Assembly: GCF_004362825.1 (NCBI RefSeq)
Contig: NZ_SNXZ01000008.1
Location: 186,001-250,000 of the forward strand
Source of the DNA: Labedaea rhizosphaerae
GTDB taxonomy: Bacteria; Actinomycetota; Actinomycetes; Mycobacteriales; Pseudonocardiaceae
DNA: 64,000 nt
Reading direction: 5' to 3'
The notes under the pieces: model-generated
Told to the model about the DNA's origin: nothing
Databases searched by the model: none
Seen by the model: the letters and a program-made list of their open reading frames with translations, nothing else
In this document: positions 48,587 to 57,804 of the stretch, in pieces
Position numbering within the stretch: position 1 is the first letter of the stretch
How the letters are laid out: every line of letters begins with the position of its first letter
Position numbers and translations under genes: made by a program

Positions 48587-48967
48587 TCAGGCGGCGGACT
48601 CGTCGGCCTGCATGAGCCCGAAGATGTTGCCCTCGGTGTCGGTGCAGTAGGCGGTGTAACCGAGACCGGGCAGCGCGCTGCGGGGCACCACAACGGTTCC
48701 ACCCGCGGCCAGGACCGCGGCCAGGGTGGCGTCGAGGTCCGCGGTGTCCATCGTCAGCGGGAACGCGGCGACCGGGGCGTCCGCGGCCGGTCGCGGTCCG
48801 CGCCGGGGCACCATGCCGCCGTCGATGCCAGGCCCCTCACCCGTCTGGATCAGCCAGTAGGGGTTCTCGCCCCACCGTCGGAATCGCCAGCCGAAGACGT
48901 GCTCGTAGAAGGCCTGAGCCCGGGCCGGATCGGCGGCGTGGATCTCGAAGTGGACCGGGCGGGGCAT
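48587..48967 (-). CDS. VOC family protein
   Basis: Starting at ATG 48967 (MPRPVHFEIHAADPARA), with GGAG six bases upstream, the product has 126 residues. The frame to 49030 is too long. The vicinal-oxygen-chelate fold is evident: FEIHAADPARAQAFYEHVFGW, MDTADLDATLAAVLAAGG and YCTDTEGNIFGLMQ (each in part). The substrate is unknown. It is a stand-alone gene between the DksA-like gene and the LanKC-like gene. Confidence 0.85.
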   Translation of the reverse strand: MPRPVHFEIHAADPARAQAFYEHVFGWRFRRWGENPYWLIQTGEGPGIDGGMVPRRGPRPAADAPVAAFPLTMDTADLDATLAAVLAAGGTVVVPRSALPGLGYTAYCTDTEGNIFGLMQADESAA

Positions 48968-49065
48968 GACATGCTCCAGAAAGTGCGGGGCTGGCGGAAG
49001 CGCCACCGTACGCGAGCGATCACCCCCCAAGTAGGGGCCGTTGGCCTACAACCACCCGAAAAGGG

Positions 49066-51561
49066 TCATTCTTCGTCCGGTGTGACCGGCGGCAACCACG
49101 GCCGGGAACCACCGTGGCGCAGCCGGATCACCGTGCTGAGCACACCCGCGACCCCGATGTCGTGCCCTGCCATCGCGGTGCGGCCGGACTCGTCGCACAC
49201 CACCGTCCGGCCGTACCGGTGCGTTGTCCGGGCCCGCAACGCGGCCAGCCCGTGCCAGGCCGCGTCGCGGGGGTCGGGGTCGCCGGTGGCCTCGGCGAGG
49301 TCGAGCAGGAAGTCCATGCCGCCGGCGACGCCGTTCGCGACGGTCGGCGGGCGGGTCCACTGCTCGGCGCGCACGGGGGTCGCGATGGCCTGTGCGGTCT
49401 CGAGGTGCCGGGGGTCGCCGGTGGCCGCCCAAGCCCGCACCAGGAACGTACCGGTGCCCGCGTGGTCGTGGACTGCTTGCCCACACAGGAAATCCGCGGC
49501 TCGGCGGGCGATCGCGAGGTAGCGCTCGTCCTCGGTGGCGCGCCAGCAGTCCAGCAGGAACGTGGCGATGCCCGCGGTTCCCTCGGCGAAGCCCGTCTGG
49601 ACGGAGGCATCGGGCAGCCACCACACCGGTTCGGTGTCGTCGACGGTGGCCAGCAGGTGTTCCGCGCAGCGCACGGCCTTGCCGAGCAACGCCGGGTCGC
49701 CGCAGGCGCGCCAGCAGTGCAGCATCGCCAGCCCCGCCCCGGCGATGCCGCGGTGCACGCCGGGATCCGGTCCGTGCACCGGGATGTCCCCGGCCAGCTC
49801 GAGCGCGCGGTCCCGCAAACGCCTGTCCTGCACGGCTTGCGCTGCCTCGAGCAACGACCACACCACACCGGAGCGGCCGTGGTGCAGCCCCGGCAGGACC
49901 GTCGGTTCCTCGGCGCACCGGTCCGCCGTCCACCAGGCGGCGCGCTGGACCGCGTCGAACAGCAGGCCGTCGCGCAGGTACGGCATGGCTCGTACCAAGG
50001 CGTTCAGCACACCGGCCGAACCACAGTGGACGATCGTCGGGTCGGTGTTGGCTTCACCCGGCCAAAGCCGGTCCGCGCCCGGTCCGGCCATCGCCGCGAG
50101 CAGGTAGCCGACGCCGTCGCGCACCAGCTCGTCGGCGGCTTCTTCGCCAGGGCGCGCGGCGGGTGGTGCAGGTGCGACGACCCGGCGGGTCAGCCGTTCG
50201 GCGACGGCGTCGAGGCCGCAGCGGTCTTGCGGGTCGTCGGCCACCAGGTCGAGGATCAACGGCCGGTACCGGCGGACGAGGGGATTGTCGACGGCCGCGC
50301 CGTCCAGCCAGGGCCGCAGCCGACCACGTGCGCCGCGTTCCGGATATTCCTTGGCCAGCACGGGTTCCGCGCCGACAGCGAGGAAGAACAGCATGGCGCC
50401 CAAGGAGAACAGGTCGGCCGCAGGATCGGCCGGAGTGGGGACCGCGGCGCTGGCGAGTTGTTCGGGCGCGGCGAATCCTCGTGGCCCCGCGCCGGTCACC
50501 TCGGCGCCGGCCGGCGCGGCCATGGCGAGCCGGCTCAGCCGCAGGGTGCCGCCTGGTTCGACGACCACGGTGGCGGGGCTGAGGTCGCGCAGCACGACGC
50601 CTTCGAAGTGGATCTGGGCCAGCAGTTCGGTGAGCTGGATGGCGAGGTCGTGGCGTTGCTCGCCGCTCAGGGTCCGCACGTGGTCGGCGAGCGGCGTGCC
50701 CTCGACCGCCGAGGTGATCAGGAACGTCTGGCCCGACCGTTCGTGCACGGTGACCAGGTCGGGCACGAGCCCGGTCGGGCCGAGCAGGGCGAGCATCGCG
50801 GCCTCGGCCCGCAACCGGTCGCGCAAGTCGCCGGCGGGCGTCTCGTCGACGTGGGCGCGGCCGCGGGTGACGACCACCTCGGCGCCGGTGCTGCGGTCGA
50901 GCGCGCGGAACCGGTCGCCCGCGCCCCGCGGCACGAACCGGGTGCCGAGCGGATTGGGCATGGGCGCCGATGGGGCGCCGATCGGGTCGGGCGACCACGG
51001 CGGCAGCCACAGCTCGGGCCGGTCGGGCACCGCCGAGCCGTCCGGTGCGTGCACGACCTGCTCGTAGCGGCCGCTGTCGGCGAGGCGGCGCAGGGGCACG
51101 AACGCGGCGTAGCGGTAGTGCACCAGGCTGCCCGCGCACACCGGCCGCGCGGAGGTGATGACCGGTCCGGGCAGGCCGCGGGTGGCCGCGTCCAGCTCGC
51201 GGGCGAGCTCGGCGACGTCGTCATCGGAGTTCGGGTAGATGGTCAGGAACCGGGCGGCGACGGCGAGGTCGGCGTCCTGTGCGTTCAGCGCGCGCACCGC
51301 GGAGATCGTCGCGGCGAAGGTGAACGGGCAGCGGCGCGCGGCCAGGACCTCGGCGGTGCGGGCGAGGACCATGCCCGCGCTGGTGGTGGTCGCCGAGACG
51401 GCGAGGAGCCATCCCTGCGCGCGCAGGGCGGTGCCGTCGGGCAGGGCGAGCACGCGGGTGGCGCCGCGGCGCAGCGACCAGCCGTCGCCGAGCACGCGGG
51501 CGACCAGTCGATCCCACGAGCCGCGCACGGGGCCGCAGCGGGTGAGCGGCGGTGCGTGCAC
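49066..51561 (-). CDS. LanKC/LanL-like protein with degenerate kinase domain
   Basis: The 831-residue protein (GTG 51561, GGAGG upstream) has the layout of class III/IV lanthipeptide synthetases: lyase-like N-terminus (VHYRYAAFVPL, residues about 148-157), a kinase domain (about 205-430) and a LanC-like barrel (about 470-831). Key kinase residues are missing. The lysine position reads T232 in EVVVTRGR, the HRD Asp remains as D326 in LRDLSPAT but the Asn is T331, and the DFG position is SRL near 343-345. The barrel lacks the Cys-His-Cys zinc ligands (LPGLHHGRSG, VCDESGR). No precursor peptide is found nearby. It is either a pseudo-enzyme or a divergent class III protein. Confidence 0.8.
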   Translation of the reverse strand: MHAPPLTRCGPVRGSWDRLVARVLGDGWSLRRGATRVLALPDGTALRAQGWLLAVSATTTSAGMVLARTAEVLAARRCPFTFAATISAVRALNAQDADLAVAARFLTIYPNSDDDVAELARELDAATRGLPGPVITSARPVCAGSLVHYRYAAFVPLRRLADSGRYEQVVHAPDGSAVPDRPELWLPPWSPDPIGAPSAPMPNPLGTRFVPRGAGDRFRALDRSTGAEVVVTRGRAHVDETPAGDLRDRLRAEAAMLALLGPTGLVPDLVTVHERSGQTFLITSAVEGTPLADHVRTLSGEQRHDLAIQLTELLAQIHFEGVVLRDLSPATVVVEPGGTLRLSRLAMAAPAGAEVTGAGPRGFAAPEQLASAAVPTPADPAADLFSLGAMLFFLAVGAEPVLAKEYPERGARGRLRPWLDGAAVDNPLVRRYRPLILDLVADDPQDRCGLDAVAERLTRRVVAPAPPAARPGEEAADELVRDGVGYLLAAMAGPGADRLWPGEANTDPTIVHCGSAGVLNALVRAMPYLRDGLLFDAVQRAAWWTADRCAEEPTVLPGLHHGRSGVVWSLLEAAQAVQDRRLRDRALELAGDIPVHGPDPGVHRGIAGAGLAMLHCWRACGDPALLGKAVRCAEHLLATVDDTEPVWWLPDASVQTGFAEGTAGIATFLLDCWRATEDERYLAIARRAADFLCGQAVHDHAGTGTFLVRAWAATGDPRHLETAQAIATPVRAEQWTRPPTVANGVAGGMDFLLDLAEATGDPDPRDAAWHGLAALRARTTHRYGRTVVCDESGRTAMAGHDIGVAGVLSTVIRLRHGGSRPWLPPVTPDEE

Positions 51562-51716
51562 GGCGGGCCTCCGGCGGTGGCGAGCTGGACTGATCCAGTT
51601 CGACGGTGAATCAGCGCGGGCCGCCGTGCACGTGGTTGGGATGATCCGGAATCGAAGCGGCAGAGTTCGGTGACCGATCGGGCGGTTTTGTCGGTGGGGG
51701 CCGTTAGCCTGCGCGC

Positions 51717-52148
51717 ATGGCGATCAAAGTGCAGGTGACGTTCGACGCGCACGACGCGGAAGCGCTGGCCTCGTTCTGGCAGCTGGCCCTCGACTACGCG
51801 GAGCAGCAGCCCCCGCCCGGGTTCGCGACCTGGCAGGACTTCGCGGCGAAGATCGGCATGCCCGAGGAGAAGTGGCACGCCTTCGGCGCCGCCATCGACC
51901 CGTCCGGCGCCGGCCCGCGGCTGTTCTTCCAGCAGGTGCCGGAAGGCAAGGTCGCGAAGAACCGGGTCCACTTGGACCTGAACGTCAGCGGCGGCCCGAA
52001 CAGCGGGGAAGAGGGCTGGAAGCGGGTGCTGGCCCACTCGGAGAAGCTCGTGGCGGCCGGTGCGTCGGTGCAGTACGAGAGCAACGAACCCAACGGTCGC
52101 TGCCTGGTCATGAAGGACCCCGAGGGAAACGAGTTCTGCATCCAATGA
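51717..52148 (+). CDS. VOC family protein
   Basis: The 143-residue protein (ATG 51717, TAGCCT at 51705-51710, so probably leaderless) has KVQVTFDAHDAEALASFWQL, IDPSGAGPRLFFQQVPEGK and MKDPEGNEFCIQ. This is the glyoxalase-like fold of the PhnB/Glyoxalase_6 group. A second, homologous VOC gene follows with a four-base overlap (ATGA); the two share the RLFFQ.VPEGK and DPEGNEFC motifs. The substrate is unknown. It may be divergent from the LanKC-like gene but shares no regulation signal that I can see. Confidence 0.87.
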   Translation: MAIKVQVTFDAHDAEALASFWQLALDYAEQQPPPGFATWQDFAAKIGMPEEKWHAFGAAIDPSGAGPRLFFQQVPEGKVAKNRVHLDLNVSGGPNSGEEGWKRVLAHSEKLVAAGASVQYESNEPNGRCLVMKDPEGNEFCIQ

Positions 52149-52561
52149 GGACACAAGTGGCTTTCGACTGCGCTGACCCGCATGCACAGGCCCGCTTCTG
52201 GGCTCAGGTCTTCGGGACGGTCGTGGAGGACCACCACGACCTCGTCGAGCAGTTGGTGGCGGCCGGCCGCATGTCCGCCGAGGAACGCATCGTTCTTGAC
52301 CGGCGGTCGGCTTTCCGGGACGTGGCGGCGGTTCGGGATCCGTCCGGTGTGGAGCCCCGGTTGTTCTTCCAGCGCGTTCCGGAGGGAAAGTCGGCGAAGA
52401 ACCGTTGCCATGTGGACATCCACGTGGACGAGGCCGACAAACCGGCCGAGGTGGAACGGTTGATGGCGTTGGGAGCGCGCCACCTCGAGACCCACGCCGA
52501 CCGAGGTCCCACCGTCTACGTGATGCAGGACCCGGAGGGCAACGAGTTCTGCCTGCATTGA
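52145..52561 (+). CDS. VOC family protein, tandem paralogue
   Basis: The 138-residue protein begins MRTQVAFDCADPHAQARFW and overlaps the previous stop by four bases. It has the same Glyoxalase_6-type features as its neighbour: RDPSGVEPRLFFQRVPEGK (in part), HVDIHVDEADKPAEV and MQDPEGNEFCLH. The pair arose by tandem duplication and may form a heterodimer. It converges on an ABC permease gene one base away. Confidence 0.87.
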   Translation: MRTQVAFDCADPHAQARFWAQVFGTVVEDHHDLVEQLVAAGRMSAEERIVLDRRSAFRDVAAVRDPSGVEPRLFFQRVPEGKSAKNRCHVDIHVDEADKPAEVERLMALGARHLETHADRGPTVYVMQDPEGNEFCLH

Positions 52562-52562
52562 G

Positions 52563-53495
52563 TCAGCTGGTGATGTCCTTTGTGGTGAAGCGGCGGAAGG
52601 CCAACGTGCCGAAGACCAGGCCGTAGATCAGTGCCGAGAGCGTTCCCTTGGCCAGGTTCGTCCAGTCGATGTCGGTGGCGATCAGGTCCGACCACGAGAA
52701 GGCGAAGTGCGTCGGCAAGTACTGCCGCAGTGAGCCCAGCGCCGTGATCTGCTCGAGGATCTGCGACAGGATCGACACCAGGACCGCGCCGCCGACGGCA
52801 CCCAGCGGCGCGTCGATCAGCACGGACAGGAACATCGCGAGCCCGGCCACCCAGATCAGCTGGATCGAGATGTAGACCACCGACATGCCGATCGCCGCCA
52901 GCGCCGTGGGGAAGTCGACGGCGTCACCGGTGGGGGTCACGGCTTCGCCTGCGCCGTAGCTCACCAGGCCCACCAGGAACGCCACCAGCGGCAGCAACAC
53001 CAATGCGGCGAACGAAAGCACCGCTGACGCGAGTGCCTTCTGCGCCAGCAACCGGTGCCGCGGCACGGGGATCGCCAGCAGGTACTTCAGGCTCGACCAC
53101 GAAGCCTCGCTGGCGATCGTGTCGCCGAAGAACAGCGCGACGATCATCGGCAGCAGGAACGTGCCCGACACGAACAACGTCAGCACCACGAAGTTCGGGG
53201 CGCTGGCCGTCGCCAGGTCGACGAAGCCGCCCGAACGGCGGTTGGGGTTCGAAGAACCGACCTCGAACGCCACCGCCAGCAGGAACGGCAGCAGCACGAG
53301 GAACCCGTACAGCAACTGGGTCCGCCTGCGCCGCAACTGCCGGCGCAGCTCCACGTGCAACCGCAACGTGCGGCGCGCGCGGTAGCCCTCGACCGCGCCG
53401 CTCGCGCCGGCGCCGAGGTGCGAGGCACGCGCCGCGTCGGTCAGTTCGGCGATCGCCGCCGGATCGGTGTGGACCGACTCGTCCGCCTCCGTCAT
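52563..53495 (-). CDS. ABC transporter permease (ABC-2 type)
   Basis: The 310-residue protein has six hydrophobic helices (first at about 65-80 in LLYGFLVLLPFLLAVAFE) and a N-terminal cytoplasmic tail. It belongs to the ABC-2 membrane family (LKYLLAIPVPRHRLLAQKA). Its ATG overlaps the stop of the large hydrolase-ATPase fusion gene by three bases, so both are translated together. It is the partner for the ATPase domain of that fusion. The cargo is unknown. Confidence 0.87.
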   Translation of the reverse strand: MTEADESVHTDPAAIAELTDAARASHLGAGASGAVEGYRARRTLRLHVELRRQLRRRRTQLLYGFLVLLPFLLAVAFEVGSSNPNRRSGGFVDLATASAPNFVVLTLFVSGTFLLPMIVALFFGDTIASEASWSSLKYLLAIPVPRHRLLAQKALASAVLSFAALVLLPLVAFLVGLVSYGAGEAVTPTGDAVDFPTALAAIGMSVVYISIQLIWVAGLAMFLSVLIDAPLGAVGGAVLVSILSQILEQITALGSLRQYLPTHFAFSWSDLIATDIDWTNLAKGTLSALIYGLVFGTLAFRRFTTKDITS

Positions 53496-56392
53496 GAGTC
53501 CTCTCCGACCAGTTGCAGGAACACGTCTTCCAGCCTGCGCCGCGGCCCGGCCTGCTCGACCGCCACACCCGCCGACACCAGCACGCCGATCGCCACCGAA
53601 CGCGGCGTGCCGTCCAGTTCGGCGTGCACCGCGCTGCCGTCGACGGCCACCCCGGTCACGCCCGAGATGCCGCGCAGCACGTCCGCGGCCACGTCCGGGC
53701 GGTCCACCCGGAACGTCGCCTCGCCGCCACCGGACACGATCTCGTCCACCGGCCCGGCCGCGACCAACCGACCGCGGTGCATGACCACCACGTGGTCACA
53801 CGTCTGCTCGACCTCGGCGAGCAAGTGGCTGGACACCAGCACCGTCCGCCCGGTCGCCGCGTACGCACGCAGCACCGAGCGCATCTGGTGGATCTGCGGC
53901 GGGTCGAGCCCGTTGGTCGGTTCGTCGAGGACCAGTAGGTCCGGCAAGCCGAGCATGGCCTGCGCGATCGCGAGCCGCTGCCGCATGCCCTGGCTGTACG
54001 TGCGCACCTTGCGGTTCACGGCCTTGCCGAGCCCCGCGATCTCCAGCGCCTCGTGGACGTGCGCGCGCTCCGCGGGTCGCCCGGTCGCGGCCCAGTACAG
54101 CCGCAGGTTGTCCGCGCCCGACAGGTGCGGCAGGAAGCCCGCACCCTCCACAAAGGACCCGATGCGGGACAGAACCGGTGCGCCGGGGCGGATCTCCTGG
54201 CCGAACACCTTGATCGTGCCGCCGGTCGGGTGGATCAACCCCATCAGCATGCGCAGCGTCGTGGTCTTGCCCGCGCCATTCGGACCGAGCAGGCCGAGGA
54301 CCTGGCCGCGGTCCACCCGGAAACTGAGGTCGTCCACGGCGACCAAGCCGCCGGGGTAGCGCTTGGTCAGGCCGTCGATCACCAGCGGCACGTCGGTGAG
54401 CTCGGGGTCAGGACGGCCGGACCGCCTGCGCCGCAAGGCAACCGCGAGCACGAGCAGTACCCCGATACCCAGCACCACGATGATGCCGATCACCGGGCCG
54501 ACCGGCGCCGGGCCGCCCACGTTCGTCCCGGGCACGACCGGCACCGCGATGGTGTCGTCGGCCAAGGCGATGCGGTAGGCGGCGGGCTCCAGCGGTGTGG
54601 CGTAGGACTGGTCGGTGGTGGTGACGACCAGGCTCAGGTAGTGCCCGGACTCGACCGGCCGCACGATGCCCGGCAGGGCAACGGTCACCTTCACCGAGTC
54701 GCCGTTAACCGGTAGTGGTGGCACTCGCACCGGGGAGACCGCGGAGCCGGGCAGGATCCGCGTGCCGTCCGGTCCGACGTCGTAGAGCTTCGCGAACAAC
54801 ACGGCGCCCGTCTTCGACGGTGGCAGCCCGGGCATGGCGGAGACGTCCAGCCGGGCGGTGGCCGAGCCGGCGATCAGCAGCTGCTCGTCCAAGGTCGGTC
54901 CGGAGAAGATCGCAGACTGCCCGGGCAGATCGATCGAGGTCCGGCCGGACAGCCGCCCGCCCGCGCCCGCGAGCACCGACGAAAGGCCAGGCAAGCTGCT
55001 CACCGAACCCGGGTTGGCCCCGGGCGGGTTGATCACGGTCTGCGCGGCGCCGCTCATGGCCATGGCCTGGCGTTGCACCGGGGCGCCGGTCAGCCCGGGG
55101 TACGCGGGCGCGCGCACCACGCGCACCGACGGCGCGCCCTGGGCACGCAACGCGCCCTGCACCGCGTACTCGAAGCCGGTGCCGGGATCGGTGCCGCGCT
55201 TGTCGAGCTGGTAGGCGAGCCAGTTGCGCATCTCCTCCCGCAGCTGCGGACCCGGCCGGCCGCCGTCGTGCCCGCCCGCGTACCAGATCACCTTCACCGA
55301 ACCGCCCGCCGCGGCGATCTGCCGGGCGTTGGCGTCGGCCTGGTCCAGCCCGAAGAGCGTGTCCTGCTCGCCCTGCACCAGCAGCGTCGGCTGGGTGATC
55401 TTCGAGGTGACCGACACCGGCGACACCGACTTGAGCAGCGCCACCGTCTCCGCGCTCGGCACACCGGTGGTCGCGACTTCCGCGTAGGCCTTGCAGACGT
55501 CGAGTCCGAACCGCCCGCACGGTCCGCCGGTCGCGCCCGCGGGCGGGGCGTCGCCGCCCTGGTCGCCACCCGCGGTGTCGCCGCCGGTCGAGGGCGCGGG
55601 TGCGGGCGCCGCCGCGTCCCCGCCGGCCGCGGCGTCCGAGGAGCCGGACACGGTTCCGGGCTCGGGCGCCTCCGGGCCCGAGCTGCCCGCGTCCCCGCCG
55701 CCGCCCATGCCGGACGCGAAGAAGATCCCGGCCCACGCCCGCTTGAACACACCGTCGGCCCCGAAGGGCCCGGCGGCCGGGGTGCCGGCCGGCATCGCGC
55801 CGGTACTTCCGGTGTTCGGCAACAGCGCCTGGGACAAGTCGTTGTAGGTGATCACCGGCGCGAGCGCGTCGACCCGCTTGTCGGCCCCGGCGAGCATCAG
55901 CGCGAGCGCGCCGCCGTACGAGCCGCCGGTCACGCCGACCCGCGGGTCGCCCGGACCGTCCAAACGCACCTCGGGCCGCTTCGCGAGCCAGCTGACGAGT
56001 TGCTTCGCGTCCTCGACCTCGTAGTCCGGGGAGTTCAGCTCGATGGTGCCGCCGCTGCGCCCGAAGCCCCGCGCGGACCACGCGAGCACGACGAAGCCCT
56101 GCGCGGCGAACTCCCGCGCGTCGGCGTCCACGCTGCGCTTCGACCCGCCGAACCCGTGGGCGATCATCACCGCGGGAGCAGGGGTCTTTTCGGGCAGGTA
56201 AAGGGTGGTGTCGATGGCCACCGGGGCGCGTTTGCCCGCCGGGCCGTCGACAAGGGTGAGCACCTTCTCCTGGGTGCGGACCTGCTGCCCGGTGGACGAC
56301 GGCCGGGTCACCAACACCACCGTGATCACGATCAAGGCGGCGACCACGGCAAACGCGGTCCAACGGAAGACGGATCGGGGGATGCGGCGCAC
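53492..56392 (-). CDS. Exported alpha/beta-hydrolase fused to an ABC ATPase
   Basis: The 966-residue protein begins at GTG 56392, seven bases after a TACCTT -10 box (leaderless); TTG 56401 is an alternative. It has a signal-anchor (about 10-30), an S15/CocE-type hydrolase with GGSYGGAL (nucleophile) and AHGFGGSKR, and a Gly/Pro/Ala-rich linker (about 225-295). A C-terminal jelly-roll region and a transmembrane helix (GPVIGIIVVLGIGVLLVLAV in part, near residue 650) follow. A complete cytoplasmic ABC ATPase completes it (LLGPNGAGKTTT, TYSQGMRQRLAIAQ, LLVLDEPTNGLDP). The hydrolase is outside and the ATPase inside. With the downstream permease it forms a self-contained exporter-enzyme. Confidence 0.87.
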   Translation of the reverse strand: MRRIPRSVFRWTAFAVVAALIVITVVLVTRPSSTGQQVRTQEKVLTLVDGPAGKRAPVAIDTTLYLPEKTPAPAVMIAHGFGGSKRSVDADAREFAAQGFVVLAWSARGFGRSGGTIELNSPDYEVEDAKQLVSWLAKRPEVRLDGPGDPRVGVTGGSYGGALALMLAGADKRVDALAPVITYNDLSQALLPNTGSTGAMPAGTPAAGPFGADGVFKRAWAGIFFASGMGGGGDAGSSGPEAPEPGTVSGSSDAAAGGDAAAPAPAPSTGGDTAGGDQGGDAPPAGATGGPCGRFGLDVCKAYAEVATTGVPSAETVALLKSVSPVSVTSKITQPTLLVQGEQDTLFGLDQADANARQIAAAGGSVKVIWYAGGHDGGRPGPQLREEMRNWLAYQLDKRGTDPGTGFEYAVQGALRAQGAPSVRVVRAPAYPGLTGAPVQRQAMAMSGAAQTVINPPGANPGSVSSLPGLSSVLAGAGGRLSGRTSIDLPGQSAIFSGPTLDEQLLIAGSATARLDVSAMPGLPPSKTGAVLFAKLYDVGPDGTRILPGSAVSPVRVPPLPVNGDSVKVTVALPGIVRPVESGHYLSLVVTTTDQSYATPLEPAAYRIALADDTIAVPVVPGTNVGGPAPVGPVIGIIVVLGIGVLLVLAVALRRRRSGRPDPELTDVPLVIDGLTKRYPGGLVAVDDLSFRVDRGQVLGLLGPNGAGKTTTLRMLMGLIHPTGGTIKVFGQEIRPGAPVLSRIGSFVEGAGFLPHLSGADNLRLYWAATGRPAERAHVHEALEIAGLGKAVNRKVRTYSQGMRQRLAIAQAMLGLPDLLVLDEPTNGLDPPQIHQMRSVLRAYAATGRTVLVSSHLLAEVEQTCDHVVVMHRGRLVAAGPVDEIVSGGGEATFRVDRPDVAADVLRGISGVTGVAVDGSAVHAELDGTPRSVAIGVLVSAGVAVEQAGPRRRLEDVFLQLVGEDS

Positions 56393-56534
56393 GTCGCCCA
56401 AGGTATTCGAGTGAAGCTGAGAAGATTGTTAGTGACCCGATCGGGTACCCCAACGGGTTGTGATGCAGGACAACCCCCTGTATCCAGCCGTTCCTCTGGC
56501 GTTATTGCCAGGCGCACGCGACAATGGAGGGACG

Positions 56535-56650
56535 TGGAGGGGAGTACTCCCTAAGCGCCGGTGTCGTCAGCACGGATCCGCCTCGGGTCCCGGTGCCGGT
56601 GGCCGGCCGGAAGGCCGGTGGAGGAGACCTCCGGTTGGTGGCGTGCGCAC
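56535..56650 (+). promoter_or_regulatory. Candidate yybP-ykoY (manganese) riboswitch upstream of terC
   Basis: The leader contains GGAGGGGAGTACTCCCTAA near 56537, then GCGCCGGTGTCGTCAGCACGG, and GGAGACCTCCGGTTGGTGG near 56624 (given in parts). GGGGAGTA with a distal GTCNNCA element matches the yybP-ykoY pattern from memory of actinobacterial examples. This Mn2+-sensing riboswitch commonly precedes TerC-family and Mn exporter genes. It ends about 38 bp before the terC start. Exact boundaries and pairing are approximate. Confidence 0.65.
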
Positions 56651-56687
56651 AAAAGCAGGTGCACCCGGAAACCGGAGGTCAACGCTC

Positions 56688-57743
56688 GTGATCGTCCCCG
56701 CCTGGATCTGGCTCGCGACCATCGTCGGCTTGCTGATCCTGCTCGCCGTCGACCTGGTCATCGTGGACCGCAAACCGCACGAGGTGACCGTCGGCGAAGC
56801 TGCCAGGTGGGTTGTCTTCTACATCGCGTGTGCCGCCGTTTTCGGTGCGGCCCTCTGGGCGTTCGCCGGCAAGACACCCGCGATCGAGTTCTTCTCCGGT
56901 TACATCACCGAGTACTCGCTGTCGGTCGACAACCTGTTCGTCTTCGTCGTGATCATGGGTGCCTTCAAGGTGCCGGTGGTCCACCAGCACCGCGTGCTGC
57001 TGGTCGGCATACTGATCGCCCTCGTGATGCGTGGTCTGTTCATCGCGGCCGGTGCCGCGGTCATCGACCGGTTCAGCTGGGTCTTCTGGCTCTTCGGCGC
57101 GTTCCTCGTCGCCACCGCGTACAAGATGGCCCGCTCGGGCCTCGGTGGCGAGGAAGACGAGGAGTACAAGGAGAACGCGGCGATCCGCGTCATCCGCAAG
57201 ATCGTCCCGGTGTCGAAGGACTACCACGGCTCGAAGTCGTTCGTGCGCCTGTCCGGCCGGCGCCTCGTCACGCCGATGTTCGTCGTCATGTTCGCCATCG
57301 GCACGACGGACCTGCTCTTCGCGCTCGACTCGATACCCGCGATCTTCGGCCTCACCAAGGAGCCGTTCCTGGTCTTCGCCGCGAACGCGTTCGCGTTGAT
57401 GGGTCTTCGCCAGCTGTACTTCCTGCTCGGTGGGTTGCTGCAAAAGCTGGTCTACCTCTCGATCGGGCTCTCGGCGATCCTGGGCTTCATCGGTGTGAAG
57501 CTCATGCTCGAGGCTCTGCACGACAACACGCTGCCGTTCATCAACGGTGGGCAGGGCGTGCACGTGCCGACCATCAGCATCACGCTGTCGCTGTCCGTGA
57601 TCGTCGGTGTACTGCTGATCACCACCGTGGCCAGCCTCATCAAGGCTCGGCGGGACCCCGATTCGGTGCGCAAGACCCCTGGACTGCCCGGTGGGGACGA
57701 TGCCGATGCCTCGGAACAACGCAGCGCCCGTGAGGCGGCCTGA
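56688..57743 (+). CDS. terC: TerC family integral membrane protein
   Basis: The 351-residue protein starts at GTG 56688, eight bases behind GGAGGT; the long frame to 56460 is a shadow over the riboswitch. It has about nine hydrophobic helices and both TerC signatures, SVDNLFVFVVIMGAF and FALDSIPAIFGLT, with conserved Asp residues (DNLF, DSIP) for metal binding. TerC proteins move or load Mn2+ (metalation of exported enzymes). The leader riboswitch suggests Mn2+ control. The C-terminus is a short charged tail. Confidence 0.92.
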   Translation: MIVPAWIWLATIVGLLILLAVDLVIVDRKPHEVTVGEAARWVVFYIACAAVFGAALWAFAGKTPAIEFFSGYITEYSLSVDNLFVFVVIMGAFKVPVVHQHRVLLVGILIALVMRGLFIAAGAAVIDRFSWVFWLFGAFLVATAYKMARSGLGGEEDEEYKENAAIRVIRKIVPVSKDYHGSKSFVRLSGRRLVTPMFVVMFAIGTTDLLFALDSIPAIFGLTKEPFLVFAANAFALMGLRQLYFLLGGLLQKLVYLSIGLSAILGFIGVKLMLEALHDNTLPFINGGQGVHVPTISITLSLSVIVGVLLITTVASLIKARRDPDSVRKTPGLPGGDDADASEQRSAREAA

Positions 57744-57804
57744 CCGGCATTACTGGTAACGGTAAGTTCCTAAGCTTTGCTAAAGAGCGAGTAGCCTCGG
57801 CCGC

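Noticed and set aside
51562-51716. Lanthipeptide precursor gene upstream of the LanKC-like protein
   Set aside because: I found no small frame with a start codon, a LanKC-type leader and a Ser/Thr/Cys core in this gap or after the gene.
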